Origin: Semisulcospira habei
Taxonomy: Eukaryota > Mollusca > Gastropoda > Semisulcospiridae
DNA length: 64,000 nucleotides
Reading direction: 5' to 3'
Assembly (NCBI GenBank): GCA_036245525.1
Contig: BTPG01000003.1
Span: 206,863,342-206,927,341, forward strand
Shown here in pieces: positions 44,590 to 55,191 of this stretch (its first letter is position 1; each line of letters starts with the position of its first letter). Made by a program: the position numbers and the translations under genes. The notes below the pieces were generated by a model, which searched no databases, had not been told where the DNA came from, and was given only the letters and a program-made list of their open reading frames with translations.

Positions 44590-47351
44590 CTAACTGCTAC
44601 CAGTATTCATCAGGTGCTGCAATTTTGCTCGAACTTGCAGTGTGCTTCTATTTTTCAGACATACATTCTGATTTATTGCGAGCTGAATCTGTTTTCCAGA
44701 TGGATAGATTTTTTTTTTCAGCTTATGTCCAAACATGTTATTCAAAGTTGCTATTTCAGCCCTAGACCAGCGTGACCTCACTTTTTTGGGTTTTGCATTT
44801 CCCAAGCCCTCTGATTCAGAGTCAAATGAAATTTTGCTCTGCACCCCAGCAGTTGTTTTCTTGCATTTTCCATTTGGTTTCATTATATTTGTCTCTTCTG
44901 TTGCAATATCTTCTTCCAGGTGAATACTTCTGTAGCCTGGCTTTGTGCTAGAGACATTTGACTCAGAGTCAATTGTCCTTTTCTTTTGTCGAGCTTTCCT
45001 GCACTTTTGGGTGGAACTTTGAGCCAAACTGTTTGTATGAACTTCATCAGCCAGATCTACTGTTGCAAGATCTTCAAGGTAAATACTTCTGTGGCCTGGC
45101 TTTGTACTAGAGTCATCTGAATCGGAGTCAATTTGCCTTCTTTTCTTTGATTGAGCTTTTCTGCATTTTGGGGCGGAACTTGGAGCCAAAACGTTTATAT
45201 GAACTTCATCAGCCAGATTTACTGTTGCAAGATCTTCAAGGTGAATACTTCTGTGGCCTGGCTTTGTACTAGAGTCATCTGAATCGGAGTCAATTCGTCT
45301 TCTTTTCTTTAATTGAGCTTTTCTGCATTTTTGGGTGGAACTTGGAGCCAAAAAGTTTGTATGAACTTCATCAGTCAGATCTACTGTTGCAAGATCTTCA
45401 AGGTGAATACTTCTGTGGCCTGGCTTTGTACTAGAGTCATCTGAACCTGAGGCAATTTGCCTTCTTTTCTTTGATCGAGCTTTTCTGCATTTTTGGGTGG
45501 AACTTTGAGCCAAAATGTTTGTATTAACTTCATCAGCCAGTTCCCCTGTTGCAAGATCTTTGCTGTCACTTTCATCCACATCATCAATGGACACTTCAAG
45601 ATTGATGTCATCAAGTTGTTTGCCAAAAAATTTTGCAGCATTTCCAGTGTCAATTGCCATCAACAGTCTTGACACTTTGGCAATTTCTATTGTTGAATCA
45701 TGCAAACGATAGAAGTCGCGGTGGATGTTGAGATTATGTCCCATATGATTGGAGAGCCACTCCAATTCGCCGCGGTTCAAATCAATCAACTGTGAAACTG
45801 TTGCGTTGTACTTCCTGAGCCTTGAAGAAGTGATAAGCTCTGGTTGGGATAATGCAGCCTCACTTGAAATGACATGCATAGCTTGCCAGCTGTTGAGATG
45901 TGCACATTCAGACCTACTTGCAAAACAAAAAGGATTGGAAGCAGGTATGCCAACCGATTCCCTTTTAGCATTTAATGCTTCAATGCCTTCTTTGACTTCA
46001 TCCGTGATGAGCATTGGCACTTTTCTGCTTTTTTTGCCAGGAACTTGGACAAGATCCATTCGGTGTAACAGTTGTCTTTCCATAGGCTCTAAAGATTTCA
46101 GAAGTTTTTCATTTGTTTGCCCTTTCCAGTCAGGTCTGGACTTGTACGTCTGTAGAAGTAGCTTGGAAACCTCCCCCCCTCTTCTTTTGTTGAAGATGAT
46201 CATTCTTCCCATGACCAGTTGCGCAAGCCTTCGCCACAGTTGATATGATGATGAGTCTTTTAACTGGTCTATGCTGACTGCGATTTCTTTGATCTGATAA
46301 GCCCTCAGTTTGCGCAAGTCTTCTGTGACTGGAAGGATTTGAACTGTTTGATCTTTTCTTCGATTTAAAGTGTTGTGGGCATTTGTTGCGATCTTGTCCG
46401 TCCACTCACTTTGAAGCAATGTTCCAAATGTCTCAGCTTGCTTTAGGTCATCGAGTTCATCATGTCGAAGACAATATCCTTGCTTGATAAGAGCCAGTTT
46501 TTTCAAAAGATGTCCCAGACGCAAGGCCAGTGAAGGTACTCGAAACTCCCTTTTTCCATCTGCTGTGATGTACAAGCCACAGAGATCATATGTTGCATGA
46601 AGACAAGCATCAAACTGCTGACCACAAAGTAATCCATAGAAAGTGATGGTTGTGTTTTTGTGATGGTGTCTGACTTGTACCAACAGCCGTGCAAGTTGTC
46701 TTAGTCTCTGGGAAATGTCGTTTCTTTTTGCACTTCCATATTTTGACAGCAAAGTGTCTCCTAAACAAAGCAACATTTTATCTTTGCTAACCACTTCTGT
46801 TAATTCATCAACATGCATTGCCTTTGTCAAGGCACGCATCTCAGATGACATGGACAAATCAGTGTGTGAAACACATGCTGATGAAAGCATCAGTTTGGAC
46901 TGGTGAATAACATTAGTTCCCTTAACAAGCTTTGCTGACTCGTCAACAACATTTTTCACATTCAAATCTTTGTCACAGGTCTTCAGATCACAGTTTTTTG
47001 TGTGCTTCCAAAGTTCATCTGTGACATAAAAGCCATAACAATGAACACATGGGAGATAGTCCCCAACTTCTCTCTGTTTTGTTGGTCTTTTTACAACCAC
47101 AATGTCATTTTTACCATCTCTCAATGATTTTACATTATGTACAAAGTTTCCAAGGCACTTTAGGCGTTTGAAGCCCTTTTTGTAGTCACTTAAAGCAGTG
47201 GATTTTTGGGCCAAAATTTTTGCCACATATTTTTGGTCATTATGCTGGCTGGTTATGTGCCTGGCCAGTTTCAGCTGCGGCTTCTGACAAAAGTAGCAAT
47301 ACTGCTGCTTGTCCAAAACAACCTGTCCATCTTTTGTCACAGCATGGCGCA
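44590..47351 (-). CDS. Main exon: zinc-finger / tyrosine-recombinase-fold / SANT-like protein
   Basis: A 920-codon open exon with acceptor TCTCTGTTCCAG at 47352-47363 and stop at 44590. Numbered from the open frame at 47457, it has a C2H2-like finger (C54, C57, H67, H72), a second Cys/His cluster (C137, C140, H152, C156), a helical middle, and a C-terminal half of tyrosine-recombinase layout. NKRRGGEV (Arg 425/426), SSRLRKYNATVSQ (Arg 546/548), HMGHNLNIHRDFYR (H574, H579, Y583) correspond to the R...(H/K)xxR...H...Y order of phage-integrase enzymes. Four ~54-residue repeats follow, then a WSRAEIATLNNMF SANT/Myb-like end. I take it as a Crypton-like or domesticated recombinase gene. Activity is not claimed: the usual HxxR is RxxR-like. 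There are no stops or frameshifts. Confidence 0.75.
44885..45535 (-). repeat. Four 162-bp in-frame coding repeats
   Basis: The unit of 54 codons contains DEVHTN, SSTQKCRKA, a KKRR basic patch, DSDDSSTKPGHRSI and HLEDLATV. Units start at about 45525, 45365, 45203 and 45041 (minus strand order). The lysine/arginine patches look like repeated nuclear-localisation signals and the DSDDSS runs like acidic/CK2-type sites (inference). The repeats keep frame, so they are tolerated in a coding context. Confidence 0.85.
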
Positions 47352-47545
47352 CTGGAACAGAGATTTTACAAACAAAAAAAAAAAAAGCTATAAAGCATGA
47401 TTGCTGATTTCTTTTTTTTTCTTTTGTGGTTTTCAGTCCTTTAGGACTAGGAGACAAGTTTTAATATGAACATGTGGTTGTGTGTGAGGTGCCTGGAGCA
47501 AATGGTTTGTCCTTCTAAAGCTGAAATTGCCTGGGCAATTTTATA
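47325..47545 (-). repeat. Exon-intron duplication, copy next to main exon
   Basis: Matches 55163-55372 across the start of the exon (HAVTKDGQ codons), the acceptor CTCTGTTCCAG and about 180 bp of upstream intron (GTCCTTTAGGACTAGGAGAC). It is a segmental duplication that created, or was created with, two paralogous exon starts in the same gene. Confidence 0.8.
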
Positions 47546-48427
47546 ATGAAAAATCTTACAGATTTAGTTACCATGACACAAACTGTCAACTGCATGGGAC
47601 ATAAAAGTATGTGTTATTGGAGTATGTTGTCAAATTTTGTGGGTGGGTGGGTACAGGGGAGAACAAAAAACACATCTGGCATTCCAATGGCTCACAGACT
47701 GCATCAAGGAACATGCTGAACTAATGACATCACAACTGTTACTTTTATTTGGATCTTTGACATGCATTTTTTGCTCACACAGGCCCACTCTTTGGTTGAT
47801 AAAGTACATGTGTGGCAAGTTGGGTGAGATTCTGTTAAGCTGTGTGGACAGTGAGGGGGACAAACACATACATTTCTCAAATAATGATTTATTAAAGCAT
47901 TGTATAGGTTTCTGGGACCGTTGCTCTTGATTGGATGCTAACTAATGATCCGAATGGAACCAAAATTAATATGCACAGTTCAAATCCTTACAGTGGTTGT
48001 AGTCAACATTAAAGCCTTCCATGGCACGTGCTGTGAATGCAGAAAAAGATCCCCAAAAGGTTGAAGCATTTGTTGCTAAACTACTGACCTGATCTAAGGA
48101 CCTGACCAATCAAACATGCAAGCCAGGGAGTCAGACTCCTATAGGTAGAAGACTGCTGTCGCTACTGGCCTGTGTTATTTATCACTCCACTACACCACAA
48201 TCTGGCGCTGTGAGCAGGATCCCAGCTAACACGAAGCAGCAGGCAGTGACGGACCAAGACCAAGACTACAAACGGCGACTTTGAAAGTCCTGACACGAAG
48301 CCAAAGCAAGATGGCTGACCAAAACAACAGCCCTGCGCCCCTTCCAGTCGGCACCGCACTGTGCCATGCTCGGACATCTTAGTGGCTGATCTGTACATTT
48401 GATACTGCTTCTCCTTTTTTAAAAAAA
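47546..48427. other. Intron DNA with a possible LTR-element scrap
   Basis: Intron between the main exon and exon B. At 48192, ACAATC followed by TGGCGCTGTGAGCAGGATCC looks like an LTR end with a primer-binding site, followed by a short ATG frame (MADQNNSPAPLPVG, about 48311-48382). Only one such boundary is seen, so it is weak. Confidence 0.35.
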
Positions 48428-48634
48428 TGTATTTTTCTCTAAAAGATATTTTTTTGAAAAATACTTACCGATGGCATTACTGTATGGAATACACCTTTAG
48501 CTTACCGAATTCAGCCTCAAACCATTCGTGTTTAACTACACAAAACAGAGCGTAATAGTAGAGAGTCGTAACCAAGCACCTGGATAGTCTCCCCTCCCTT
48601 TATCCGGAAGTGCACGTTCCCGCCAGTTTCTCCT
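48428..48634 (+). repeat. E1 left inverted terminal repeat
   Basis: Outer end TGTATTTTTCTCTAAAAG, then CGATGGCATTACTGTATGG and on to CCGGAAGTGCACGTTCCC. Complementary to 53903-54068; the outermost tip is unique to this side. Confidence 0.8.
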
Positions 48635-48677
48635 TAGCGTGTTGGCGGCAAGCGGGGCAGGTGGGAGGGTCCTGTGA

Positions 48678-48770
48678 GTAATGCCATCGGTATTTTTCGA
48701 AAAAGTATCTTTTAGAGAAAAATACATTTGTTTCTTCAAAATTCATACCGATGGCATTACTGTATGGAAG
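48678..48770. repeat. E1 internal complementary region (circle-junction-like)
   Basis: The first half is the reverse complement of the left tip (ends AGAGAAAAATACA). The second half (TTTGTTTCTTCAAAATTCAT...) is the reverse complement of the right tip. Joined, they look like the two element ends ligated head-to-tail, as the DIRS replication model requires. Confidence 0.8.
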
Positions 48771-48854
48771 AATAACAAAGAGGAGGAGGGTGCCGCCCAA
48801 GTCGTGCCATTGCCATACCTTCAGCTTCGAGGGGCAACCTCCCGACGAATTCAG

Positions 48855-49910
48855 CTAAGGTTGCTTACCCATGACGCGAGAGGCGCCCGGAGGGAGTGTT
48901 GCGCCGCTGAGATGTCTCCGACAAGTGCCCAGTGTCTCGCGTTGTGCGGAGAGGTCTCGGAGATAGTAGCGTGCGAAGGTGGTCTCTGCTCTCCACCCGA
49001 CTGCCGCTATGATATCCCTGGCTGCGCAGTTGCGGTCGAAAGCGACACTGGCGGCGACCGTTCTAATCTCATGTGCCCGTATCCGCAATCTCTTAGCCCC
49101 TTCTGGATAGATATCTTGTAGGCGGAGCAAATGACCCATCTCAGCCAGGAGGAAATTGTCTGGGCTGAAATGTCGGTCTGTGCCGGAGCTAAGGGTAGGA
49201 AGAGGCGAGAGCGGCCTCTCCTGATGTGCTTCACTCTTTGAGGTATACCTTCAAAGCACGGACTGGATCCTGCAGCCGAGATGTTTGGAAGCAATCAAGA
49301 CATGTGAGAGGGCGTAGGCTCAACACTTGAGGTGCAGCCGAGGGGAGTCTATTCTTTGCCAGGAAAAGCAGGATTGGGTAGGAGATTTACTGCTCCCCTT
49401 GTCCGGAACTGCAAACATGTGGGGTCCACTGACAGGGCATGTAGTTCACTCACTCTGGCCGCTGTAGCGAGGGCCAGGAGTAAGCAGGTCTTCCTGGTTA
49501 CGTTCGCAAGGCGGGCCAAGAGAAGAGGCTCAAAACGACTGGAGTTCAGCCAGGTTAAAACCCAAGCGAGGTCCCAACGTGGCAGGAGGGAGCGTGTGAC
49601 TGGGCGCTGGAGGTCAAAGTGGGCCATCAAGTCCGAGAGGTCATTGCCAACTCCCGGGTCAGGAAGTCCCAAGTGTCTATAAGTGTCAGCCACCATGGAG
49701 AGGTAACCTCTGATGGTGAAGGGTGCCAATTTCTGTTCGCGGAACAGCCACAAGAAGAATTCAGCCAGCTGCGGCGTGGTCAAAGCCGTGGGGGGAGAGG
49801 CGTTGCGACTCGCACCAGGATTGTAGAACTCTCCACTTGCCTTCGTATACCTGGCGAGTAGACTGCCTGCGGGCTGTAGCGATTGCCTCCACTGCAGCAC
49901 CCGAGAAACC
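48855..49910 (-). pseudogene. E1 tyrosine recombinase, frameshifted
   Basis: The N-terminal SAM-like segment ARRQSTRQVYEGKWRVLQSW (about 49880) is one frame off from the next part, LFREQKLAPFTIRGYLS. The catalytic core has AARVSELHAL (first Arg), then after further frame changes RAHEIRTVAASVAF (HxxR), a GWR (Trp in place of the second His) and FARYYLRDL (Tyr nucleophile). This enzyme integrates the circular DNA copy of DIRS elements. At least three frame changes (near 49790, 49350 and 49190) disable it, though all catalytic positions I can see are preserved. Confidence 0.85.
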
Positions 49911-51350
49911 TTGTGTTGAGAGGGCCTGCCGCACAATCTCCAGGCATGAAGAAACAGTCTCTCTGGGCAAGGGTGGAAGAGGTTCTGCCAGGGCTGCTTC
50001 AGCATTGTGTGAGGTGTGGAAAGAGCGTCCACTGCCCAGGCGAGCGGGTCTGGAAAGGGAGAGACGAACAGTGGAAGCCGACGGTTCCACCTGGTAGCAA
50101 AGAGGTCCACCATGGGCGTCTCCCAGTGTGCACCGATCATCCTGAAATTGTCCGGTCGAAGGGACCATTCGGCGTGCAGCAGTTGTCCCTGCTGAGAAGA
50201 GAGTCCGCGAGAACATTCAGATGGCCCGGGATGTGTCGTGCTCGGAGCGAGATCCCCCGATCTCTGTCCCACAAGAGGATATGGTAAAGCAGCATGCAGA
50301 GGGACGGAGACCTGGTGCCGCCCTGCTTCTGAATGTAGGCTACCACTGTCGCAAGTCTGAAAGTATCAAGATCTCCTGGCCGTGGAGATTCCCAGTTGAT
50401 GAGAGCTAACCAAACAGCCTAGAGCTCGAGCCAATTGATGTGTCTGCCTTGGAGTTCCGCCGGCCATTGACCCGAGACGGCGCTGAATCCCGGCAAAAAG
50501 TGTGCTCTCCAGCCGGCAAGGCTTGCGTCCGTGAAGAATGACAGCTGAGGTGGTGGAGTGAAGAGTGGTACCCCCGTCGCCAACCACCCCAGATTCGTCC
50601 ACCTGTGCAGATGCGGTCGAATCAGCAGAAGAACCAGAACACTGGACGCGAGGTCTCCGGAAGACGGCCGCCAGAGGAGCAGCAGATGTAACTGGAGAGG
50701 TCGCGAGTAAAGTCTGCCTAGGGGTAACCGTTCCGCAGCAGCGCTGATCAGGCCTAAGGGCTGGAGCCAAGTCCTGGCCGGGACTGCGTCCGCTAGAATC
50801 ACCTGGTGAGCGAGCGTCGCCAACTTCTGGATTCGTTCCTGTGGTAGTCGTACCCGGTTGAGGTCGGTCAAGAACTCCACCCGAGGTGAACAAACCTGCG
50901 TGACGGAGAGAGATCCGATTTCCCGTTGTTTACCACAAATCCAAGTTGGTGTAGGAGGCTGAGAAGTGCATTCCTGTCCGCCTCCAGACGAGACACTTCC
51001 TGATTCCGGAGAAGCAGGTCGTCGAGGTAGTTGGAAGTCGGGCTGGAAGCCGTCCGCCTGGCTTTGGAGACCACAATCCTCGTAAAGATCCAAGGGCTGA
51101 GATTGAGGCCGAAGGGAAGGGCACGAACCTGGTAGACCACTTCTCGGAAGGCGAAGCGTAGGTAACGACGGGAAAACGGGTGAACGGGAACATGAAAGTA
51201 AGCATCTGCGAGATCGAGGCTTAGGCAAAATCCATTGGTTGCACCGAGGCCCGCAAAGTTCTTGCTGTCTCCATGCGGAAATGGGTAGCGACTATGAACT
51301 TGTTGAGCGCAGAGAGCACGGCTGTTCAGTTCTTCTACAAACCGACACAT
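49911..51350 (-). pseudogene. E1 reverse transcriptase and RNase H, frameshifted
   Basis: From 51350: RT with LDLADAYFHV (motif A), RALPFGLNLSPWIFT and the catalytic YLDD (SNYLDDLLLRN). One frame over follow the thumb (GVEFLTDLNRVRLP-like), RNase H with FFTDASLAGWRAHF and HINWLEL, and in another frame VVAYIQKQGGTRS and GHLNVLADSLLSR. The usual Asp-Asn before VVAYIQ is missing. A segment ending in PMVDLFATRWNRRLPLF and PDPLAW, typical of DIRS/Ngaro polyproteins, follows. This is copying machinery, now inactive. Confidence 0.85.
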
Positions 51351-51484
51351 CCAGTCAGGGAGCGCCGCGCCAGCCTACCAAGTGGCGAGGTGACCTAGTT
51401 ACACGCAATCCGATTGGCGTCTGGCACCGCCTGATAGTAGGCCTGCCATACGCTCACCATTTATGTGGGCAGAGTGCCCATTTG

Positions 51485-53150
51485 TGCTGGCTTTAAACCT
51501 TGACTGTGTTTTCAAAATACTTTGTTTGGATGTTCAACGAGTGATGTGTTAGTGTAACATAGTGCTACAAGTAAGTGTTTTTTTTTTTTTTTTTTTTTTT
51601 ACTGGATAGATCTACCTGCGATTTTATTTTTATAGAAGGTTTATAGACCAGTTTGTGAGTGTAGTTCGCCGACACTCAGAAAGGAGTCTGACACACAATA
51701 TTCCTATTCAAACCACATGGAACGATTGAGTAGTGTGTGCAGGATTGCCGTGCAGAGCGAGTAAAATGCAAAGGAAAGACAGACTATAATACTTTAAACT
51801 GTGCGTTAATTATGTAGACGATCTTTTTGCTTTTCATGGTATTGACGTATGTACAGATGAAGAAGACAAACATCTGAAGGGAACGTGTAGAGAGCCGCCG
51901 GTAACAAGTACACGCAGGACTCAGTCTCTCTGTGAAATAAAATGTCTTGAGACTGATACGTGACATTTTAGCCTACACCGGCTGTTCTGTGTTTATCTAA
52001 TTTACGCCTAGTCAAAATAGCCATTAGATCACCATTAAGATTGTTTATTATTTTCACTGTGAGAGTCCCATCCGATTTGAAAGATTTTGTAAAGTGGCCG
52101 GATTGCTCTTCCGATATTAAGATTCAGTGGAATGCTAAAGACAACTTTACCTATACAAAGTGTGCAACTGACACTGCCGCTAACCCTGCATATGAACTGT
52201 GAATTATTTCAGGGTCCGTACAGAAAAGCATAGACGAAGTTCACAAACTTTTCATAAATGTTTCACAAACCCAAACTAAAGCCTGAAGGTTTACATACTT
52301 TAATTAGATCACTCTGTATTAGCAGTTCATAGAAGCTTTCATGCCTAATGCATGAAGAGATACCAAAGTAAAAGAACGCTTAGCGAATGGCGGAGCTCGG
52401 TAGAAGCTAAATATAGATAACTTGCAACAAGAGTCAGCATGATCGTTCGCAATGGAATAGTCAGAAATAGGGGGAGAAAAATAAAGAAGTAGACAAAAGT
52501 TTGCCAGCACTTTGTCATTTTTTACAAACTTTCACAGACCTTAGGGAAAAGGACTGAAATTGACAGACTTTCCAGGGCCCTGAAAAAGCCTTGTCATCTT
52601 TTAACAACTTTCACAAATGTTCACAGACCGTAGGGACCCTGTATTTTGAACATTTTCACTGCCTCCGAAATCAACTACGTGTGGAGATTATGCCAACCCA
52701 AGAACTTTCCGTCTGTCCAACACTGGATCACCAATGACGCATCATCCCATCTCAGGACCCACTGAAACCGCAAGGTAAATCCATCCGACATCTCGAGCAG
52801 CGCACAGCGCAGTGGCCGTACACGACGACCGCCAGCCTGAACCACAATCTCGCAAAAGTACCCTGCACGAGCTAGAACAGTCGAAAGACGTGTAATGTTT
52901 GCAACAGATCCGTGTTGTCCTCACAGCAAACCGCGCGCCGGTTGCCTGTCTTCTAGTCCGCTGTACGCATTGCTCATCTCCATCCACCCAAGCATGTCCA
53001 GTATCCACAGAAAGCTTATTTTCTTAGCTTTACATAGAAAGCTTATTTCTTAGCTTTTAAGTGTATGTCTTAAATACAACATACACAGCCCAAGCCAAAC
53101 AACCTGCCGTAAAAGACCGGCGCCATTAAAATGTATCCCGTGTGGGACAC
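51485..53150. other. Unexplained AT-rich segment inside E1
   Basis: Base composition drops sharply relative to the GC-rich DIRS coding DNA on either side, and no DIRS coding sequence continues through it. It contains T23 at 51578-51600, a 433-bp inverted-repeat element (52210-52642) and AAGCTTATTTCTTAGCTTT direct repeats near 53010-53060. Probably inserted DNA that replaced the end of gag and the start of RT. Confidence 0.5.
52210..52642. mobile_element. 433-bp MITE with CAGGGTCC ends
   Basis: Begins CAGGGTCCGTACAG and ends with the complement of CAGGGTCCCTACGG. TTCACAAA-type subterminal motifs recur inside. A 5-bp direct repeat TATTT (52205-52209 and 52643-52647) flanks it. CAGGG ends recall hAT elements, but those duplicate 8 bp, so the superfamily stays open. 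Confidence 0.55.
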
Positions 53151-53159
53151 GGTCAGCGC

Positions 53160-53726
53160 TGAGAGTGTACACACATAGGTGGCTGTCTGCTTCTGAATGG
53201 TCCCTGACGCTTCAACCGATAGGCCGAGAGAAGGGGTCGAAGGAGTCTCTGTCACCGATACCTGGGGACCATCTGAGACTGCGCAGGCCAACATCCCAAT
53301 CCCCACATTCCGAGGACCTGCAATCGGGATAGGGTTCTGCGACTTAGTAATAGAATGAGGGCCTACCTTCTCTGTAGAAGCTTGTAAAAGAGGCGCTGTG
53401 GGGCAAAAAGAACTGTCACCGAAGGGACTGGCTCCGTCTGATGATGTGGTAAGTTGCTCTCTTTGGTTGGCGGCCGAGCCGCCCATAAACTCCCACAGCT
53501 GGGACCATTTCCGTTCCTTCCACGAGGCGCACACACCACAAGGGTGGGACGATGAACAGCCAGAACAAGGTAAACATCGTGCGTGCATGTCTGAGGACCA
53601 CTGGAAACCTTTGCAGCGGCGACAAGTGTGCAGTTGGGTACTGTAACATAAAAGCCACACATGAGTGTAAAAGCCCGAGGCCATGTGCACGAAACGAATA
53701 CTAATCGAACCGGTCGCGAACCGCAA
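53160..53726 (-). CDS. E1 gag-like N-terminal region with Cys/His cluster
   Basis: Open frame starting upstream of a conserved cluster: CRRCKGFQWSSDMHARCLPC, continuing into a further CSGC, a His and CGVCASW, then KWSQLWEF. Seven or more Cys plus His at regular spacing imply zinc binding. Element E2 has the same motif at 59979-60221 in high identity, while other sequence is unalike, so this is the constrained part of the DIRS first ORF. Downstream is Ser/Thr/Pro-rich and runs into foreign DNA near 53150. Confidence 0.7.
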
Positions 53727-53902
53727 TTTCTTTCGAGTTGTGCCTGCGCTGCCGGCTAAACATTCTCTGCTGTCTGTGAAGGCATAACCCGAGACCTTAC
53801 CTCGTCGTTATTGTAAGGCAATGAGTTTAGAATTCACGAATAAGAATTTCCGAAATCCAATTAACGCTGGAGGCTGAAGCCGACGCAACTTGTCTACCGG
53901 AA

Positions 53903-54095
53903 GCTAAGGTGAAAACTGGCGGGAACGTGCACTTCCGGATGGAGGGAGGGGAGACTATCCAGGTGCTTGGTTATGACTCTCTACTATTACGCTCCGTTTC
54001 GTGTAGTTAAACACGAACGGTGTGAGGCTGAATTCGGTAAGCTAAAGGTGTATTCCATACAGTAATGCCATCGGTATGAATTTTGAAGAAACAAA
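53903..54095 (-). repeat. E1 right inverted terminal repeat
   Basis: Complement of the left repeat from GCTAAGGTGAAAACTGGCGG to CCATACAGTAATGCC, then a unique tip ending GAAGAAACAAA. Confidence 0.8.
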
Positions 54096-54161
54096 AATCC
54101 ATGCAGTAATTATTTTGGCTTGATAAAAATTGTTTGGTCTACATATGCGTTGCAAACTTAC

Positions 54162-54236
54162 CGAAGCGGTGTGGATGTGCGCTTGATGCTTGGATAGGAG
54201 TGTTGTCATCCCAAACATCCTCACTATCAGCATCAC
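54162..54236 (-). CDS. Exon B of the recombinase-fold gene
   Basis: 75 bp. Acceptor TTTGTTTTAG (to 54237) and donor GTAAGT (from 54161). It reads DADSEDVWDDNTPIQASS and ends in phase 1, so it joins both exon A and the main exon without breaking frame. Acidic, low-complexity linker. DIRS element E1 fills most of the intron that follows it. Confidence 0.6.
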
Positions 54237-54488
54237 CTAAAACAAACTGTGTTCATTTAGACAACACACAAACATGTATTGTTATTTGTAACATTTACAG
54301 GGCTTGACGCTAACCACTGAAATTAACTTGCCCTTTCAGACAGATAGCTGCAATTTTGCACTACAGCAATACTCACGTGCCTGAAAACACCTGCAAACGT
54401 GGTAAAGGAATTGGAATTCAGACACAGAAACTAAGAGAAGACAAGAACAATGGTCAAATGCCCTGAGCTGCAGTACTTTGTTAGATAT

Positions 54489-55018
54489 GTAAATTAAGAA
54501 AAAACCACCAAGTGAGTAGGAAAAGGCACTGTCAAGGGAGAGAAGTGTGCATGATCGACCAGTGATCATAGATCTACTGTGGCCAAAGCACACACACAAA
54601 AAAAAAAGAGATAGGAAAGAGAGGGGGCGCTAAGAAAGTGACTGAAAGCAATGCATATGGAAGCCCCCCCCGAAGGGGGGCGTATCACATATCCACTGTT
54701 CCAGCCACTCAGTGCATGGAAATTTAAATCTAGGTCCCCCCAAGGGGGGTCCAGATATTTAACTGCCATTTTTGACCTAGATTTAAATTTCCATGCACTG
54801 AGTGGCTGGAACAGTGGATATGTGATACGCCCCCCTTCGGGGGGGGGCTTCCATATGCATTGCTTTCAGTCACTTTCTTAGCGCCCCCTCTCTTTCCTAT
54901 CTCTTTTTTTTTTTGTGTGCTTTGGCCACAGTAGATCTATGATCACTGGTCGATCATGCACACTTCTCTCCCTTGACAGTGCCTTTTCCTACTCACTTGG
55001 TAGTTTTTTCTAAATTAC
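54489..55018. repeat. 530-bp near-perfect hairpin
   Basis: Arms of about 246 bp (54489-54737 and 54773-55018) complement each other nearly base for base, around a 35-bp loop containing GATATTTAACTGCC. Inside each arm is a CCCCCC-TTCG-GGGGGG mini-hairpin. The element sits in the intron between exons A and B. Arm identity implies a young foldback element or a locally formed inverted duplication. Confidence 0.85.
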
Positions 55019-55089
55019 AGGCGCTGGCAGTCAACCCTTTCGGTCTGCTTTTTTATGTAAATTAAGTATAAAAGGACAACTTTACTCAC

Positions 55090-55191
55090 TGGGTACATAG
55101 TCAGATCCACTTGACTGTTGTTCTTCATCTGACTGCTCTTCTTCTATCTCCTTCACCTCTCGCTGTCCATCTTTCGTTACAGCATGGCATA
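55090..55191 (-). CDS. Exon A of the recombinase-fold gene
   Basis: 102 bp between acceptor CTCTGTTCCAG and donor GTGAGT (55084-55089). It encodes CHAVTKDGQREVKEIEEE followed by an acidic, Gln/Ser-rich stretch to DYVPS. Its first codons duplicate those of the main exon (HAVTKDGQ). Phases are 1 at both ends, so exon A, exon B and the main exon form one frame. Further upstream exons are not identified; the start codon is unknown. Confidence 0.6.

Larger units (their letters stand above)
48428..54095 (-). mobile_element. DIRS-like tyrosine-recombinase retrotransposon E1
   Basis: A 5.7-kb element in the intron of the recombinase-fold gene. The inverted terminal repeats are about 190 bp (left 48428-48634, right 53903-54095) with different outermost ~28 bp. 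Beside the left repeat is an internal complementary region (48678-48770) that fuses the complements of both outer ends. Inverted repeats plus such a junction region are the hallmark of DIRS elements. On the minus strand it carries a gag-like ORF with Cys/His cluster (53726-53160), reverse transcriptase/RNase H and a tyrosine recombinase, in DIRS order. All genes have frameshifts. A 1.6-kb foreign-looking segment (51485-53150) lies between gag and RT. Confidence 0.85.

Noticed and set aside
48190..48390. Complete LTR retrotransposon
   Set aside because: Only an LTR-end/primer-site-like junction and a 23-codon frame are seen, with no second LTR; kept only as a low-confidence note in the intron entry.
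49332..50747. Plus-strand frames across the E1 recombinase and RT
   Set aside because: Opposite-strand shadows of the recognisable DIRS proteins.
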